DNA of 64,000 nt from Acetobacter ghanensis. Lineage in GTDB: Bacteria; Pseudomonadota; Alphaproteobacteria; Acetobacterales; Acetobacteraceae. Positions 46,884 through 56,571 of this stretch are shown here, one piece after another (the first letter of the stretch is position 1; each line of letters begins with the position of its first letter). The stretch lies in assembly GCF_001499675.1 (NCBI RefSeq), contig NZ_LN609302.1, forward strand, positions 2,575,896 to 2,639,895, written 5' to 3'. The notes under the pieces were generated by a model that had not been told where the DNA came from, did not search any database, and saw nothing but the letters and a program-made list of their open reading frames with translations. A program made the position numbers and the translations under genes.

Positions 46884-47555
46884 ATGGGTATGAAGCGGCA
46901 CGGAGGACGGCCAGATACAAAAATGTCTGGCGAGCTGGACCGGCTGATCCTGCAAACGGCCAGCCAACTGTTTGGCGAGCAGGGTTATGCGGCCACATCC
47001 ATGGAGCAGATTGCCTCCTGCGCGCAGGTCAGCAAGCAGACCATCTACCGCCGCCATGCCTCCAAGGAGGCCCTGTTCATGACCGTCATGACCGATCTGG
47101 GCCAGAGCTTTCTATCCGCTGCGGCTCCAGCGGCGGACATGCTCTCCACCGACCCGCTCCAGGCCCTGCGCCAGACCATGCGCAGGCTGCTGGACCTTGT
47201 TCTCAGCCCCCGGACCATAGCGCTAAGCCGCACCTTTGTGGCCGAGGGCTGGCGGTTCCCCGACCTTGTGCAACATGCGGGTGTGCATATTTTTGAACCG
47301 CTGGAACGCCTGACATACGAACTGCTGGTTGCCGTGGAAAAAGCGGGCCTGCTGAACGGCATTTATGATCTGGTCGAAACCAGCCGCGCCCTGTCCGCCC
47401 TGCTGCTGGGTGGCCCACACCAGAACATGCTGTTCGGCCGCAACACCTTTGCAACGGCAGAGGCACGCGACCACTACCTTAATCAAGCGTGGGCCGTGTT
47501 CATGACCGGTATTCTCTCCCGCAGGACCACAACAGAACAGGGCATAACAGCATGA
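46884..47555 (+). CDS. TetR-family repressor of the adjacent RND pump
   Basis: Repressor of 223 residues. HTH segment: LILQTASQLFGEQGYAATSM, EQIASCAQVSKQTIYRRHAS, KEALFMTVM, followed by an AcrR/TetR C-terminal domain (ALRQTMRRLLDLVLSPRTIA, LFGRNTFATAEARDHYLNQA). The start at 46884 has a GGGGGGAG site. Its TGA stop overlaps the ATG of the adaptor gene, so repressor and pump are one transcription unit and self-regulation is likely. Its ligand is unknown. Confidence 0.87.
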   Translation: MGMKRHGGRPDTKMSGELDRLILQTASQLFGEQGYAATSMEQIASCAQVSKQTIYRRHASKEALFMTVMTDLGQSFLSAAAPAADMLSTDPLQALRQTMRRLLDLVLSPRTIALSRTFVAEGWRFPDLVQHAGVHIFEPLERLTYELLVAVEKAGLLNGIYDLVETSRALSALLLGGPHQNMLFGRNTFATAEARDHYLNQAWAVFMTGILSRRTTTEQGITA

Positions 47556-48658
47556 CCCGGCACAGGCCCTTCCGCCACGTGGCTCCCCTTGTTGCAGGCG
47601 GTTGCCTGCTTGCCCTGCTCTCCGGCTGCCATAAAAAACCCACCCCGCCGCCGGAGGTACGGCCCGTGCGCTCCGTTGTGGTGCAACCACAGGACAGCAC
47701 ACAGGGCGACCTACTGAGCGGGCAGGTCGCAGCCCATAAAAGCGTCAACATGGCATTCCGCGTTCCGGGCAAAATTGTCGCGCGGGAGGTTGATGCAGGC
47801 AGCACGGTCCATGCCGGGCAGGTTCTGGCCCGGCTGGACAACACCGTAGCCCTGCAAACCCTGCGTGCCGCCACAGCGGATGCACAGGCGGCGCGGGCGG
47901 CGGTCGCACAAGCGGCGCCATTGTATAAACGCGCCACAGCGCTGCTGCCGGTCCGCGCCATCTCCCGCAATGATTATGACGAGGTGGTGCGCCGCTACAA
48001 AACCGCGCAGGACGCCGTGCAGTCCACACAGGCGCGGGAGCGGATTGCGCAGGAGGAGTTGGACCACACCCTCCTGCGGGCAGATACGGACGGGCTGATT
48101 ACGGAGCGTCTGGCTGAGGTGGGCGAGGTTGTGGCTGCGGGCCAGCCGGTCCTGCGTATGGCACAAGCCGCCGGGCGGGATGCCCTGTTTGATATGCCCG
48201 CCGACCTTGTGCGGGCAGGACTGGCCACCGGCACGGACCTGTCCGTCTGCTTGGATGCGGACCGGCACATCTGCACCAATGCCCGCCTGTATGAACTGGC
48301 CCCCGATGCGGATCTGCTCACCAGAACCTACCGTGCCAAGGCCCTGTTGCAGGCAACACCCCCGGCCATGGTGCTGGGTTCCATTGTGGTGGGGCGCGTG
48401 GTCCACGCGGCACCCTCCGCCATCCACCTTCCCCCCGCTGCCCTGACCACACAGGGCAGCAACCCGGCCGTATGGGTCATAGACCCGGCCAGCTCCACCG
48501 TAAGCCTGCGCCCCGTTACCATTGCCAGCTATGGCGTGCAGGACGTGGCCATTGCCTCCGGCCTGCAACCGGGGGAGCGGGTGGTTACGGCGGGTGTGCA
48601 GGCCCTTTACCCCAACCAGAAGGTCTCCCTGCTGGATGAAGCCGATGTCCGACCCTAA
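47552..48658 (+). CDS. RND efflux periplasmic adaptor (MFP), lipoprotein
   Basis: Membrane fusion protein of 368 residues. Lipobox GGCLLALLSGC with Cys 26; barrel-sandwich start (KSVNMAFRVPGKIVAREVDA, GSTVHAGQVLARLDNTVALQ), helical hairpin (TADAQAARAAVAQAAPLYKR), then LRADTDGLITERLAEVGEVV and the C-terminal membrane-proximal domain (GVQDVAIASGLQPGERVVTA). It connects the RND pump to the outer-membrane channel. Overlaps the pump gene by 14 bases. Confidence 0.92.
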   Translation: MTRHRPFRHVAPLVAGGCLLALLSGCHKKPTPPPEVRPVRSVVVQPQDSTQGDLLSGQVAAHKSVNMAFRVPGKIVAREVDAGSTVHAGQVLARLDNTVALQTLRAATADAQAARAAVAQAAPLYKRATALLPVRAISRNDYDEVVRRYKTAQDAVQSTQARERIAQEELDHTLLRADTDGLITERLAEVGEVVAAGQPVLRMAQAAGRDALFDMPADLVRAGLATGTDLSVCLDADRHICTNARLYELAPDADLLTRTYRAKALLQATPPAMVLGSIVVGRVVHAAPSAIHLPPAALTTQGSNPAVWVIDPASSTVSLRPVTIASYGVQDVAIASGLQPGERVVTAGVQALYPNQKVSLLDEADVRP

Positions 48659-51600
48659 CAAGCCCACCGCCCCCACGGGCATCAACCTGTCGGACTGGTC
48701 CATCCGCCACCGTGCGCTGGTCCTGTTCTTCATGCTCGTTATTGCGGTGGCGGGCATCCGCTCCTACTTCAACCTTGGCCGTAACGAGGACCCGCCCTTT
48801 ACGGTCAAGACCATGGTCATTGAGGCCATGCTTCCGGGGGCATCGGTTGAGGAAACCACGCACCAGCTTACGGACCGGATAGAAAAAAAGCTTCAGGAAA
48901 CACCGTATTTTGACTACGTCAAAAGTTATACGGTTGCAGGCAAGACCACCATTCTGGTCAACCTTCTGGGCAGCACGCCCAAGGCGCAGGTTGCAGGCAT
49001 ATGGTACCAGGTCCGCAAAAAGGTGGGAGACATAAAACCCTACCTGCCCTCCACCACCGTTGGCCCCTTTTTTGATGATGAATTCGGGGACACCTACGGT
49101 ATTATCTACGCCTTTACGGCCGATGGTTTTTCCCACCGTGAGCTGCGCGATTATGTGGAGACTGTGCGGGACGAACTGCTGCGTGTGCCCGATGTTGCCA
49201 AAATTGACACGCTGGGCGCGCAGGATGAGAAAATCTACGTCGATTTTTCCACCCACCACCTCTCCCGCCTTGGCATCAATGGCGTCATGATTGCCGCCGC
49301 CCTACAGGCCCAGAATGCACTGGTGCCCTCCGGCACAATGGACACCGGCAAGGAGCAGATTCTGGTCCAGCCCACAGGGCGCTTCAACACCGTGGATGAC
49401 GTTGCCCGTGTGACGGTTTACGCAGGCGGCAAAAAAATCCGGCTGGGCGATATTGCCACCATTACCCGCACATATTCAGACCCACCGCAAACCCGGTTCC
49501 GTGTGAACGGGCACGATGCCATAGGCCTTGCCCTCTCCATGACCACAGGCGGCAATGTACTGGCGCTGGAACAAAACATTGTCGCCAAAATGGCCGAACT
49601 GCACGCCAGAATGCCCGTGGGCATAGAGGCGCATCTGGTGGCCAACCAGCCCAAAGTGGTCAAGGACGCGGTGGGTGACTTTACGGAGGCTTTGTTTGAG
49701 GCCATTGCCATTGTGCTGGGGATCAGCTTTCTCAGCCTTGGCGGGCGGGCCGGTACGGTGGTTGCGTTCTGTATTCCCTTTGTGCTGGCCGTTGTTTTTA
49801 CCTGCATGGAAATACTGGGCATTGACCTGCAACGCGTCTCCCTTGGTGCGCTAATTATTGCACTGGGCCTGCTGGTAGATGACGCCATGATTACGGTGGA
49901 AAGCATGGTCAGCAAGCTGGAGGAAGGCTGGAGCCTGCCCCGCGCGGCCACCTTTGCCTACACCTCCACCGCTTTTCCCATGCTTACGGGCACGCTGGTT
50001 ACGGTAGCGGGGTTTATTCCAGTAGGGTTCGCCCACAGCATTGCGGGGGAATACACGTTCTCCCTCTTTGCCGTTGTGGGGCTGGCGCTTATTGTCTCTT
50101 GGTTTGTAGCGGTGCTGATTGCGCCCCTTATTGGTGTCACCCTGCTGCGCGCCAGACCGGCCCGCAAAACGGCGGACACCAGCACCACGCCCCCCAAACG
50201 GGGGCGCATTATGGCGCTGTTTGAGCGGTGCCTGCTGACCTCCATGCGCCACCCCCGCACAACCGTGCTGCTGAGTGTGGGCGCACTGGGCATTTCTGTC
50301 CTGCTGGTCCCCCTTATACCGCAGCAGTTCTTCCCCGCATCGGACCGGCCGGAGCTGCTGGTCAACCTCTCCCTCCGCCAGAGCGCCTCCATTCGCGCAA
50401 CGGATGCGGTCTCGCAAAAGCTGGACGCCATGCTGCGCGGAGACCCCGATATTGACCACTGGAGTTCATACATCGGGCGGGGGGCCATCCGCTTTTACCT
50501 GCCGCTGGACGAGCAGCTCCCCAACGACTTTTTTACCCAGACCGTCATTGTCACCAAAAGCACGCAGGCGCGGGAGCGTGTGCAGCGCAAGCTGGATGCC
50601 GCCCTAAGCCGGGACATGCCCGATGTGGTGCACGGCCTGTTCCCACTTGAGCTAGGACCGCCCGTTGGCTGGCCGGTGCAGTACCGCGTAAGCGGGCGCG
50701 ACCCGGACAAGGTGCGCCAATACGCGCATGACGTGGCGCGGATTATGGCAGACGGTGGCAACCTGCACCTGATTAACTTTGACTGGGGCGACCCTGCCAG
50801 AAAACTGCGCATAGACGTAAGGCAGGAAGAGGCGCACCGCCTTGGCCTGTCCTCCGCCGCCATTGCGCTGGCCATTAACTCCGCCGTAACGGGCACGACC
50901 GCCACACAGGTGCGCGACAGCATTTACCTTGTGGATGTGGTGTTGCGCGCCAACCATGATGAGCGCCAGTCCATTGAAGGGCTGCGGAATCTGGACATAC
51001 GGCTCCCCAATAACCTGACTGTCCCCCTCTCCTCCGTGGCGACAGTCGGCTATGTGGAGGACTATCCCCTTATCTGGCGGCGTAACCGCCTGCCCACCAT
51101 GACCATTCAGGCCCAGCTGGCCAATGGCGTACAGGCCAATACCGAGGTCTCGGCTCTGGCAGGCAAGATTGCCGCCTTTGCTGCCCACCTGCCCCCCGGC
51201 TACTCCGTTGCGGTTGGCGGCACGGTGGAGGAAAGCACCAAATCGCAAAAATCGGTCATAGCGGTCATGCCTGTTATGGCGCTGATTATGATGGCGGTGC
51301 TTATGGTCCAGCTTCAGAGCTTCAAGCGCCTGCTGCTGGTGCTGAGTGTGGCCCCCTTTGGGCTGATTGGGGTGGTGGTAGCCCTGCTTATAACCCGCAA
51401 CCCCATTGGCTTTATTGCCCTGCTTGGCCTTGTGGCCCTTGTTGGCATGATCATTCGCAACTCGGTCATTCTTGTGCACCAGATTACGATTGAGCAGCAG
51501 GAGGGCCGGTCCGAATGGGATGCGGTGGTGGCTGCGGCCATGATCCGTTTCCGCCCCATTATGCTGACCGCTGTTGCCGCCATTCTGGGCATGTTGCCCA

Positions 51601-51758
51601 TTGCCTCCAGCGTGTTCTGGGGGCCCATGGCCGATGTGATCATGGGGGGGCTGGCGGTTGCCACGGCGCTGACACTCATCTTCCTGCCCTCGCTGTATGT
51701 TCTGTGGTTCCATGTGCGCGAACCCGCGCCGCCCAAGGTGGAGGGCCAAGCGCCATGA
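48645..51758 (+). CDS. RND multidrug efflux transporter
   Basis: Inner-membrane proton antiporter of 1037 residues. Order: TM1 (RHRALVLFFMLVIAVAGIRS), porter domain with NLGRNEDPPFTVKTMVIEAM, TM2-6 including ALIIALGLLVDDAMITVESM with the proton-relay Asp pair, second porter half (PQQFFPASDRPELLVNLSLR), and TM7-12 with LLGLVALVGMIIRNSVILVH. The NEDPPF pattern is typical of the HAE1-like clade lacking E. coli AcrB substrate loops. Substrates unknown. The 3' end overlaps the OMF gene by four bases. Confidence 0.94.
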   Translation: MSDPNKPTAPTGINLSDWSIRHRALVLFFMLVIAVAGIRSYFNLGRNEDPPFTVKTMVIEAMLPGASVEETTHQLTDRIEKKLQETPYFDYVKSYTVAGKTTILVNLLGSTPKAQVAGIWYQVRKKVGDIKPYLPSTTVGPFFDDEFGDTYGIIYAFTADGFSHRELRDYVETVRDELLRVPDVAKIDTLGAQDEKIYVDFSTHHLSRLGINGVMIAAALQAQNALVPSGTMDTGKEQILVQPTGRFNTVDDVARVTVYAGGKKIRLGDIATITRTYSDPPQTRFRVNGHDAIGLALSMTTGGNVLALEQNIVAKMAELHARMPVGIEAHLVANQPKVVKDAVGDFTEALFEAIAIVLGISFLSLGGRAGTVVAFCIPFVLAVVFTCMEILGIDLQRVSLGALIIALGLLVDDAMITVESMVSKLEEGWSLPRAATFAYTSTAFPMLTGTLVTVAGFIPVGFAHSIAGEYTFSLFAVVGLALIVSWFVAVLIAPLIGVTLLRARPARKTADTSTTPPKRGRIMALFERCLLTSMRHPRTTVLLSVGALGISVLLVPLIPQQFFPASDRPELLVNLSLRQSASIRATDAVSQKLDAMLRGDPDIDHWSSYIGRGAIRFYLPLDEQLPNDFFTQTVIVTKSTQARERVQRKLDAALSRDMPDVVHGLFPLELGPPVGWPVQYRVSGRDPDKVRQYAHDVARIMADGGNLHLINFDWGDPARKLRIDVRQEEAHRLGLSSAAIALAINSAVTGTTATQVRDSIYLVDVVLRANHDERQSIEGLRNLDIRLPNNLTVPLSSVATVGYVEDYPLIWRRNRLPTMTIQAQLANGVQANTEVSALAGKIAAFAAHLPPGYSVAVGGTVEESTKSQKSVIAVMPVMALIMMAVLMVQLQSFKRLLLVLSVAPFGLIGVVVALLITRNPIGFIALLGLVALVGMIIRNSVILVHQITIEQQEGRSEWDAVVAAAMIRFRPIMLTAVAAILGMLPIASSVFWGPMADVIMGGLAVATALTLIFLPSLYVLWFHVREPAPPKVEGQAP

Positions 51759-53191
51759 AAAAACTGCTCGTCCTGACCCCGCTGCTGCTGGCAGGGTGCG
51801 CGTGGCTTGCGCCGGACTACAAGCGCCCCGTCATGCCCCTGCCCAAAACATGGCAGAACGCCCCCACCACCCAGCGGGACGACAGCACATGGTGGCGCAG
51901 CTACAACGACCCGGTGCTGGACCAGTTAATTACGCAGGCCCTTGCCGGGAGTGATGACATTGCTCTGGCCAAAAACCGGCTGGGGCAGGCACAGGCGCAG
52001 TATAATTACGCCTTTGCCAACCAGCTCCCCGTCCTGTCTGTGGCGGGGACAGATGCCTACGGCAAGTTTGCCAATGGCCGGGTCAACGCGCTGGGGCAGT
52101 CCTTCCACTTCCCCAATAAAACAAGCAACTTTGGTTTTGTCGGCGGGATGCTCAACTACGAGCTGGACCTGTGGGGCAAAAACGCCAGCCTGAGCAACGC
52201 AGCCAAGGCCGGTGTACACGCGGCCCTGTATGCGCAGGCCGCAGCCCGGCTGAGTGTTGCCGCAGGCGTTGCCCAGCTTTACTTTACCCTGCGCGCACTG
52301 GATGCGGATGTAGCGCTGCTCCAGCAGACCGTACAAACGCAGGACGCCCTTTTAGCACTGGTGCAACGCCAGTACGATGTGGGCGCGGTAGATGCGCTAA
52401 CCCTGCAACAGGTCACCGAGCAACGGGATGCCGTACACGCAACCCTGCCAGATATGGAAGACCGTAGAGACAAGACGGAAAGCGCACTGGCCGTGCTGGT
52501 TGGCCAGTCCCCGCAGGACATTGTGCAAAACGCAGTCCAGCGCGGGCAGGCCATACAGGCGCTGGTGGTGCCAGACCCCACGCCCTCTGTCCTGCCTTCG
52601 GCCCTGCTGGAACGCCGCCCGGACATTGCCATGCATGAACAGATGCTGATTGCGAGCAACTTCAATATTGGCTACGCGCGGGCGGCCTACTTCCCCTCCA
52701 TTTCACTCGCCTCTCTGGCGGGCGTGAACAATATTGATATTGATAACCTCTACCGCGCCTCCAGCCGGTCATGGACATTAGGGGCCGCCATGGCCGCCCC
52801 CGTGCTGGACTTTGGCCGGACGGAAAGTGGTGTCAAACTGGCCAAGACAGGGCGGGACGAGCAGATCGTTCTGTACAAACAATCCATCCGCACCGCGTTC
52901 AAGGAAGTGCGGGATGCGCTGCTGGCCCAAGCGACCGCGCAAACGCGCGAGCAGGATACGCATGACCGGCAGACCGCGGCACAGGAGCGCCTGAACCTGA
53001 CAAACCTGCGTATGGAGCAAGGCTATGCAAGCCAGATTGATGTTCTGGCGGCGCAGTCCTCCCTCCTTCAGGCCCAGCTTTCCTGCGTGACGGCCCGGCT
53101 GCAACGGCTGACCGCCTCGGTCGATCTGTATAAGGCAACGGGGGGCGGATTCCACACCTCTCCCTTAACAAACGCCAGACAGCCCCATTAA
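51755..53191 (+). CDS. Outer-membrane efflux channel, NodT/OprM family
   Basis: TolC-type lipoprotein of 478 residues. Signal and lipobox LLLAGCAW, then DSTWWRSYNDPVLDQLITQA, LAKNRLGQAQAQYNYAFANQ and the second repeat SALLERRPDIAMHEQMLIAS, RAAYFPSISLASLAGVNN, APVLDFGRTESGVKLA. It completes the tripartite pump with the two upstream genes; all three are coupled by overlapping starts and stops. Confidence 0.93.
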   Translation: MKKLLVLTPLLLAGCAWLAPDYKRPVMPLPKTWQNAPTTQRDDSTWWRSYNDPVLDQLITQALAGSDDIALAKNRLGQAQAQYNYAFANQLPVLSVAGTDAYGKFANGRVNALGQSFHFPNKTSNFGFVGGMLNYELDLWGKNASLSNAAKAGVHAALYAQAAARLSVAAGVAQLYFTLRALDADVALLQQTVQTQDALLALVQRQYDVGAVDALTLQQVTEQRDAVHATLPDMEDRRDKTESALAVLVGQSPQDIVQNAVQRGQAIQALVVPDPTPSVLPSALLERRPDIAMHEQMLIASNFNIGYARAAYFPSISLASLAGVNNIDIDNLYRASSRSWTLGAAMAAPVLDFGRTESGVKLAKTGRDEQIVLYKQSIRTAFKEVRDALLAQATAQTREQDTHDRQTAAQERLNLTNLRMEQGYASQIDVLAAQSSLLQAQLSCVTARLQRLTASVDLYKATGGGFHTSPLTNARQPH

Positions 53192-53273
53192 CCCGGCAGG
53201 GAGCCCCATCCCGCCCACATATCGCACACAGGGCATGGACAGCATGGCAGGCGGGCTCTATTTTCCGCCGGTC

Positions 53274-54551
53274 ATGACCTCCATACCCAACCTTACCCGC
53301 ATTGGCATCGACTTTGGCACCACCAACAGTGTCATTGTCATCGCACGGCCTGACCGGACAATTCAGACCATCCGGTTCCCCACCCCTGATGGGGACACGA
53401 GCGAAACATGCCGCACATTGCTGGCCTTATGGCAGGAGCTGGAAGGCGGGCGGCGCGTTAACGAGCGGGCTGTGGGGGCGCACGCCATTGAAGCGCACCT
53501 TGATGACCCGTCCGAGACGCGGCTCATCATGTCCATGAAGTCCTATCTGGCGCAGGCCAGCTTCCGCGAGACACAGGTGTTTGGCCAGCGCCTGTCGCTG
53601 GAAAGCCTGATTGCGACCTTCTTGCAGGAATTCATGGCGCTTGGCGGCCTCTCCCCCGCTGACTGCCACGTAACAGTGGGGCGGCCTGTCCACTTTGTGG
53701 GTGACAATGCCGATGATGCGTTGGGAGAAACCCGACTGCGGGCTGCGTTTGCTCAGGCCGGTTTTGCCCAGATCTCCGTCATGATGGAGCCAGAGGCCGC
53801 AGGCTGGCGCTTTATGCAACGGCTGGACCGCCCGGCAACCGTGCTTGTTGGGGACTTTGGCGGCGGCACAAGCGATTTTTCGGTCGTACGCTTTGACCCC
53901 ACCAGCCAGGACGCCACCCGCCCGCTAGGCCACGCAGGCGTGGGGCTGGCGGGGGACCAGTTTGACTTCCGTATTATCGACAACGTGGTAGCCCCTTTTC
54001 TGGGCCGGGACTGCACATTCCGCATTATGGGGGGCGAGCCGCTCCCCGTGCCGATTGAATGGTACCATGCCCTTGCCCGCTGGCACCGTCTCTCCCTCAT
54101 GCGTACGCCGCGCATACTGAACGAAATAGCGGATGTGACCCGCACGGTCTCCGAGCCTGACAAGCTGAAAAACCTGATCGAGCTAATCCGCGAACAGCGT
54201 GGGCAGGAGCTCTACAACGCTGTTTCGGCCACCAAACGTGCGCTATCCTCCAACCCAACGGCCGAACTTGCCTTTTCCCAACCTGGTCTTGATATTCGGG
54301 CTACCGTCTCCCGCGCGGATTTTGACCGCTGGATTGCCCCCGACATTGCCCGTCTGGGCGCGGGCATTGATGCCGCACTCAACGAAGCATCCCTAAGCCC
54401 GGACCAGATCGACCGCGTCTTCCTGACCGGGGGCACATCATTTGTGCCTGCCGTACGGGCACTATTCACCTCCCGCTTTGGCGAGGAACGAGTGGAACTG
54501 GGAGGCGAATTTGTCTCCGTTGCCGAGGGGCTAGCTCTGGCAGGCGCATAA
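53274..54551 (+). CDS. yegD: Hsp70-family protein, YegD-like
   Basis: Actin/Hsp70-type ATPase of about 425 residues, lacking the substrate-binding domain of DnaK. Nucleotide-site motifs: phosphate 1 TRIGIDFGTTNSVIVIARPD, phosphate 2 LVGDFGGGTSDFSVVRFDP, adenosine RVFLTGGTSFVPAVRALFTS. YegD function is not established; its position just after an efflux operon seems independent (gap about 80 bases). The ATG at 53274 is preferred over one 39 bases earlier because the motif begins soon after. Confidence 0.88.
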   Translation: MTSIPNLTRIGIDFGTTNSVIVIARPDRTIQTIRFPTPDGDTSETCRTLLALWQELEGGRRVNERAVGAHAIEAHLDDPSETRLIMSMKSYLAQASFRETQVFGQRLSLESLIATFLQEFMALGGLSPADCHVTVGRPVHFVGDNADDALGETRLRAAFAQAGFAQISVMMEPEAAGWRFMQRLDRPATVLVGDFGGGTSDFSVVRFDPTSQDATRPLGHAGVGLAGDQFDFRIIDNVVAPFLGRDCTFRIMGGEPLPVPIEWYHALARWHRLSLMRTPRILNEIADVTRTVSEPDKLKNLIELIREQRGQELYNAVSATKRALSSNPTAELAFSQPGLDIRATVSRADFDRWIAPDIARLGAGIDAALNEASLSPDQIDRVFLTGGTSFVPAVRALFTSRFGEERVELGGEFVSVAEGLALAGA

Positions 54552-54606
54552 CCTCCCCTCCCCCAAAAGGTTTACTCTGCGTCCCAGTCGGGGCAGTTCT
54601 GGGGGT

Positions 54607-55086
54607 ATGACCCGTATTTTTATCGATTCCGATGCTTGTCCCGTCAAAGACGAGGTGTATCGCGTGGCTGGCCGCTACGGCCTGCATGTTTTTGTTGTCG
54701 CCAACCGGATGATCGCGGTGCCAGATGCCCCATTGGTGGAACGCATTGTGGTGGAAGCCGGGCCGGATGTGGCGGATGACTGGATTGCCGAACACACGCA
54801 GGATGCAGACATTGTCATTACCGCCGATATTCCACTCGCCGCACGCTGCGTGGAAAAAGGCGCTTATGTGCTGGAACCCAAAGGCCGCCTGCTGGATGGA
54901 GATGCCATAGGCATGGCGCTGGCTATGCGGAACCTGATGACCGACCTACGCTCCGCGGGAATGATGACACCGGGCGGCGCCCCCTTTGGCAAGGCAGACC
55001 GCTCCCGCTTTCTGTCCGCGCTGGATACACTGGTCATCAAGGCCCGCAAACCACGCCCGCGCCCGCTTACACCCCCGGTCTTTTAA
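54607..55086 (+). CDS. UPF0178 family protein (YaiI/YqxD)
   Basis: Protein of 159 residues with the full family pattern: MTRIFIDSDACPVKDEVYRV, VVANRMIAVPDAPLVERIVV, DADIVITADIPLAARCVEKG and LEPKGRLLDGDAIGMALAMR. The fold is PIN/NYN-like, with conserved Asp residues that suggest a nuclease, but the activity is not established. Stands alone between the YegD-like gene and an HrgA-like gene on the opposite strand. Confidence 0.9.
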   Translation: MTRIFIDSDACPVKDEVYRVAGRYGLHVFVVANRMIAVPDAPLVERIVVEAGPDVADDWIAEHTQDADIVITADIPLAARCVEKGAYVLEPKGRLLDGDAIGMALAMRNLMTDLRSAGMMTPGGAPFGKADRSRFLSALDTLVIKARKPRPRPLTPPVF

Positions 55087-55122
55087 CCAGACTGACCAGC
55101 GGCCCCCTCCGGCTTGGTAGGC

Positions 55123-56103
55123 TTACTTCTTCTTTTTCCCCTGCTGGGGTTCACGGTAATCCCAGTCCTGTGGCCGCAGGTCCTTGGTCTGGTAGAACTG
55201 CCGGACAAGATTCAGAAAATGCGTAAAGTCCCGGCTGGACGCTGCCAGCCGGTTGGCACTGTTCCAATCAATGGCAGTCCGTTCCAATGCGGGAATCAAA
55301 AGTTCACTCTCGCTCGGGTTAGCCTGATCAAGCCGAATAACCCCAATCCCATGTGTGCCAGACAGCACCCGTAACTCACTAAGCGTTTCGCTTCCCTGAA
55401 TTTCCGCAGCAACCAGATAGGGAAAATTCGCCCATGACGAATTGCTGACAGCCTGAAAAAAGGCTTCGCGCACATTGGCACGGTTAAGCAGCAGCTTGAC
55501 CTCAAACGAATACAGCTTGCTCCGTGTTTCCGAACTGGCGGAAACGCAGTCTATAATCTCCCGCTCCCAGTTTGCTGTCAGATCTTCAATGCCGACCAGA
55601 TCGGGATAAAGCCATTTGTTCCCATCCGACCCATGCTGGTTGCGTGCCCGTTTTTCATCAATGCGCATGGAATAAATGCCCAGTTCCGTTAGCAGAAACT
55701 GGGACAACAGGGGATACAGATCAAACTCACGCAGCCGGACCGGACCAGCAACCTGCGTATCGGCCTGCCCCGCCTCCTGCAAAGGGGCTTCTTCCCCTTC
55801 CACGGCTGCAACCTCATCGGAGTCAGAGTTCGTGGAGTAATAATATTTACGTGGCCGCTCCTCGGTTGTTTTAAGGTTGAAGCGCGCCTCCAGTTGTTTG
55901 CGCTGTGCGGCTATCTCTGCAACAATTTGTTGGAGCAAAGCATCATCGCTATCCAGCGTCTTGCTCCGCTCGCGCTTGTCTTCACACGCCTGCGGATACG
56001 TCTGCATGATCAGACGGGCAATATCCCGTGCAATCAGGCGTTGACCCGGCCGCTGTTTTAAAAGCTCTGGCACAAATTTAATAATCGAGAATTTTTCAGT
56101 CAT
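55123..56103 (-). CDS. HrgA-like protein (COG2958), HTH plus nuclease-like domain
   Basis: Protein of 326 residues. The N-terminal 85 residues look like a HARE-HTH/winged-helix unit (FVPELLKQRPGQRLIARDIA, IVAEIAAQRKQLEARFNLKT), then an acidic linker, then LREFDLYPLLSQFLLTELGI and a region resembling a PD-(D/E)xK nuclease core (WLYPDLVGIEDLTANWEREI, SKLYSFEVKLLLNRANVREA). Such proteins are often found beside restriction genes (hrgA in Helicobacter), but no methylase or restriction gene is here. Start at 56103 with AGGA eight bases upstream. Confidence 0.65.
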   Translation of the reverse strand: MTEKFSIIKFVPELLKQRPGQRLIARDIARLIMQTYPQACEDKRERSKTLDSDDALLQQIVAEIAAQRKQLEARFNLKTTEERPRKYYYSTNSDSDEVAAVEGEEAPLQEAGQADTQVAGPVRLREFDLYPLLSQFLLTELGIYSMRIDEKRARNQHGSDGNKWLYPDLVGIEDLTANWEREIIDCVSASSETRSKLYSFEVKLLLNRANVREAFFQAVSNSSWANFPYLVAAEIQGSETLSELRVLSGTHGIGVIRLDQANPSESELLIPALERTAIDWNSANRLAASSRDFTHFLNLVRQFYQTKDLRPQDWDYREPQQGKKKK

Positions 56104-56244
56104 AAAATAGTCCTGATCGTTTTCGGACATCATAAAAGAATGGAGCGCTCTGCCGCAAGTTGCCAAGTAGCGGAACACCCATCCGTGCATCAGCGCTTAA
56201 GGATGTGCACACATATCCCAATGGTCACAACCGAGACTTGCAAT

Positions 56245-56278
56245 AAAAAAGGGCACCCTTTGCAGGGTGCCCTTTTTT
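56245..56278. terminator. Bidirectional intrinsic terminator
   Basis: GGGCACCCT (56251-56259) pairs with AGGGTGCCC (56264-56272), flanked by A6 and T6. On the minus strand it ends the His-rich protein transcript. Confidence 0.9.
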
Positions 56279-56298
56279 ATTAACAGGATAACCGGCAA

Positions 56299-56571
56299 TT
56301 AGTTGCTCTGGTTATCGTCATGAGAATGTTCATGACCTTCGTGGCCTTCATGCCCTTCGTGGGACTGCTGTTCACCACCGCGATGTTCTTCACCACGCTT
56401 TTCGTGCTGGCCGCCTTCATGGCCTTCACGATGACCAGACTGACCTTCATTCTGGCCGGACTGGCCATCACGCTGTTCAGACTGGTGGTCACGATGTTCG
56501 TGATGTTCTGCGTGTGCAGCAAGCGGAAGAGCAAATCCAAGAACGGCTGTCAGAGCAATAAGTTTTTTCAT
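56299..56571 (-). CDS. His-rich small exported protein, probable metal binder
   Basis: 90 residues: signal peptide (LIALTAVLGFALPLAAHA) and a mature part of about 70 residues composed almost only of His, Glu, Gly, Gln, Asp and Arg, with many HxxH and HEGH motifs (EHHEHRDHQSEQRDGQSG, SHEGHEGHEGHEHSHDD). No Cys. Composition indicates a disordered periplasmic binder of transition metals. AGGAG precedes the ATG. A Fur-like box lies about 140 bases upstream, and it is next to a heme receptor gene on the same strand. I know no named family. Confidence 0.75.
   Translation of the reverse strand: MKKLIALTAVLGFALPLAAHAEHHEHRDHQSEQRDGQSGQNEGQSGHREGHEGGQHEKRGEEHRGGEQQSHEGHEGHEGHEHSHDDNQSN

Noticed and set aside
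48585..49259. Antisense frames opposite the RND pump
   Set aside because: Codon bias of the pump keeps the opposite frames open; no protein features.
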